DNA of 64,000 bases from Lachnospiraceae bacterium (lineage in GTDB: Bacteria > Bacillota > Clostridia > Lachnospirales > Lachnospiraceae). Below are positions 62,662 through 64,000 of this stretch, piece after piece. Each line of letters starts with the position of its first letter. The first letter of the stretch is position 1. The stretch is from positions 1 to 64,000 of the forward strand of contig JALFVM010000212.1 of assembly GCA_022787145.1 (NCBI GenBank), read 5' to 3'. The notes under the pieces are model-generated. The model saw only the letters and a program-made list of their open reading frames with translations. It made no database searches and was not told the DNA's origin. Both the position numbers and the translations under genes were made by a program.

Positions 62662-64000
62662 TTATTTCGACTCAGAACACAATTTATTCATCAAATCATC
62701 TACATAAGCCTGATTCTTTTCATCCGTCATGATGACCAGCATATCACTGGCCTCCATCTTTGTACTTCCCTTCGGCAAAAGTTCATTTGTCCCTCTCTGG
62801 ACAGCCACAATCAGGCAATGCTTTGGCCATCCAATCTCACTGATTTTCTTATTTTCCAGAACAGAACCGTGCATAATCACAAATTCCTGCAAAATTCTCT
62901 CGCCACGCATCGTCTCGGACGGTGTTTTTTGTCCTTCCAGAAGACGTTCCAGAAGACTTTCGTAAATCGGTGCGGAATGCAAAAGATTCGCCACAACATA
63001 CGCCACAATGGAAACAAGAGACAGAGACAGCATCGATTTGAGTGACCCTGTCATCTCAAAGATCAACAGAATTCCCGTCAGTGGAGCGCGCACAATTGAG
63101 GAGAAGAAGCCCGCCATAGACAGACACACCACATTGTCAATATATCCCGGATCCCAGCCGAAATACTGCACACCAATCATGCCGTAGGAGGCACCGATCA
63201 GACTTCCGAGTACAAGAAGCGGAAAGAAAATTCCACCGGGCGCACCCGATCCAAAACTAATTGCCGAAAACAAAAACTTCACAACAAGTATCACAAGCAG
63301 AGAACTTAAAATCCATTCGCTGTCTGCCGCATTTTCTACGATTGCATGTCCGCTTCCCAGTACGACCGGATAGACAAAGCCAAGCACGCCCGCCAGAAGA
63401 AACGGAATCAAAAGCTTTCCCGTTCTGTTTAAAAATTTCGCCTTTTTAAATAAGGACTGCACAAACAGTGTGAAAGAATTATAAAATGCTCCCGCAAAGC
63501 CAAGCAAAATGCCAAGAAGCACGATAATCCAGTAATCATCCTGTTTGATGAAACTTCCCATCTGGAACTGAAATACCGGCTGCAGTCCCAAAATATGGGA
63601 TGATATGTAATCTGCCGCAAGTGAAGATGCCATAGCAGAAACCAGCACGGAGGACGAAAAATTCTTATGCACCTCCTCCAGAGAAAACATAATACCAGCC
63701 AACGGTGCATGAAAGGCAGCCGCCAGACCGGCACTCGCACCGCAGGTAAGCAGAATTTTCTCTTCGCTTTTGTCACATTTGAGTGCTTTAGAAACACCTT
63801 TTCCAGTCATAGAACCAAGCTGTATCGACGGGCCTTCTCTTCCCAGAGACAGACCGGCAAGCAGAGACAAAAATCCTCCCAGGAATTTCGCCGGAAGCAC
63901 TTTCCACCAAATCTGATCCAGCTTTCCGACCATCTCACCTTCCATCTGCGGAATACCACTTCCGGAAATCATCGGTTCCCAGTCCAGCAATTTTCCTACA
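62662..64000 (-). CDS. ClC-type chloride channel or H+/Cl- exchanger with TrkA-C domain (5' end outside the window)
   Basis: The visible 446 residues continue past base 64000. Motifs are GSGIPQ near the visible start, GREGPSIQLGSMTG (its Glu is the gating glutamate that marks exchangers) and GSGAPGGIFFP. GILLIFEMTGSLKSMLSLSLV follows. The last 80 residues (ILQEFVIMHGSVLENKKISEIGWPKHCLIVAVQRGTNELLPKGSTKMEASDMLVIM) are a TrkA-C (RCK-C) domain that could bind a ligand. The missing start should hold only the first membrane segments. Confidence 0.93.
   Translation of the reverse strand, partial: VGKLLDWEPMISGSGIPQMEGEMVGKLDQIWWKVLPAKFLGGFLSLLAGLSLGREGPSIQLGSMTGKGVSKALKCDKSEEKILLTCGASAGLAAAFHAPLAGIMFSLEEVHKNFSSSVLVSAMASSLAADYISSHILGLQPVFQFQMGSFIKQDDYWIIVLLGILLGFAGAFYNSFTLFVQSLFKKAKFLNRTGKLLIPFLLAGVLGFVYPVVLGSGHAIVENAADSEWILSSLLVILVVKFLFSAISFGSGAPGGIFFPLLVLGSLIGASYGMIGVQYFGWDPGYIDNVVCLSMAGFFSSIVRAPLTGILLIFEMTGSLKSMLSLSLVSIVAYVVANLLHSAPIYESLLERLLEGQKTPSETMRGERILQEFVIMHGSVLENKKISEIGWPKHCLIVAVQRGTNELLPKGSTKMEASDMLVIMTDEKNQAYVDDLMNKLCSESK

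Noticed and set aside
62935..62960. Short tandem repeat TTCCAGAAGAC
   Set aside because: It is inside the ClC gene and codes LLERLLEG; two similar codon runs rather than a mobile or regulatory repeat.

Overview
The window looks like ordinary chromosome of a spore-forming gut Firmicute of the family Lachnospiraceae (Blautia/Ruminococcus-like). The basis is sporulation genes (sigG, SpoIIM-like, SpoVB-like, YlmC/YmxH-like), an iscR-iscS-iscU-mnmA cluster, family-restricted proteins resembling DUF4317, DUF5688, DUF6077 and DUF6553, a Firmicutes-type GalT, AT-rich Gram-positive promoters and strong AGGAGG ribosome binding sites. This is inference from gene content; no rRNA is present to fix the genus. 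No phage, transposase or CRISPR array was seen.

Layout. 1-5.1 kb (- strand): glycolytic cluster gap, pgk, tpiA, then homoserine dehydrogenase with its own promoter and a palindromic operator-like site, then the start of gpmI. 5.1-8.3 kb: PHP-type histidinol phosphatase (+) and a P-type cation ATPase (-). 8.4-11.6 kb: iscR-iscS-iscU-mnmA. 11.7-15.9 kb: a SpoVB-like flippase, DAHP synthase, XerD-like recombinase and a SpoIIM-like protein. 16-20.7 kb: an AraC regulator divergent from the Leloir operon galK-galE-galT. 20.8-21.0 kb: a candidate structured small RNA, then proA. 22.4-26.1 kb: pseudouridine synthase, ligA and metA. 26.3-31.7 kb: an SH3-domain membrane protein, tRNA-Arg(CCG), a DUF5688-like protein, efp, aroK, a YqeG phosphatase, an EamA transporter and a patatin. 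31.7-35.9 kb: citrate synthase, an AlaA-like aminotransferase and an NhaC antiporter. 36-40.1 kb: gdhA and a very unusual PEP-synthase-like protein. 40.1-43.8 kb: coaBC, an Rrf2 regulator, nrdR, ylmC and sigG. 43.9-47.2 kb: a degraded LacI gene, an aryl-sulfate sulfotransferase lipoprotein and a DUF4317 protein. 47.3-53.7 kb: recO, era, an M16C peptidase, a small conserved protein and glf. 53.9-57.7 kb: three large membrane proteins, probably cell-surface polysaccharide related. 57.8-64 kb: putP, a DUF5662-like protein, a GlgX-like protein without its catalytic residues, exonuclease III and a partial ClC channel.

How the genes connect. Citrate synthase, glutamate dehydrogenase, proA, metA, hom, the aminotransferase and DAHP synthase together describe amino-acid supply from glycolytic and TCA-branch carbon. 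galKET with glf can link galactose use to UDP-galactofuranose for surface glycans. iscR-iscS-iscU-mnmA handle sulfur for Fe-S clusters and tRNA thiolation.

Most interesting points. (1) The citrate synthase leader has two mutually exclusive hairpins, one of which buries the ribosome binding site: a switch-like layout that I cannot assign to a known riboswitch. (2) An 861-residue protein fuses a KaiC-like domain lacking its P-loop to a PEP-synthase-type ATP-grasp domain without the phosphohistidine domain. (3) A GlgX homologue has lost the GH13 nucleophile and general acid. (4) A 143-bp inverted-repeat element before nrdR has short relatives at three other places in the window. (5) A candidate independent small RNA lies between galT and proA.
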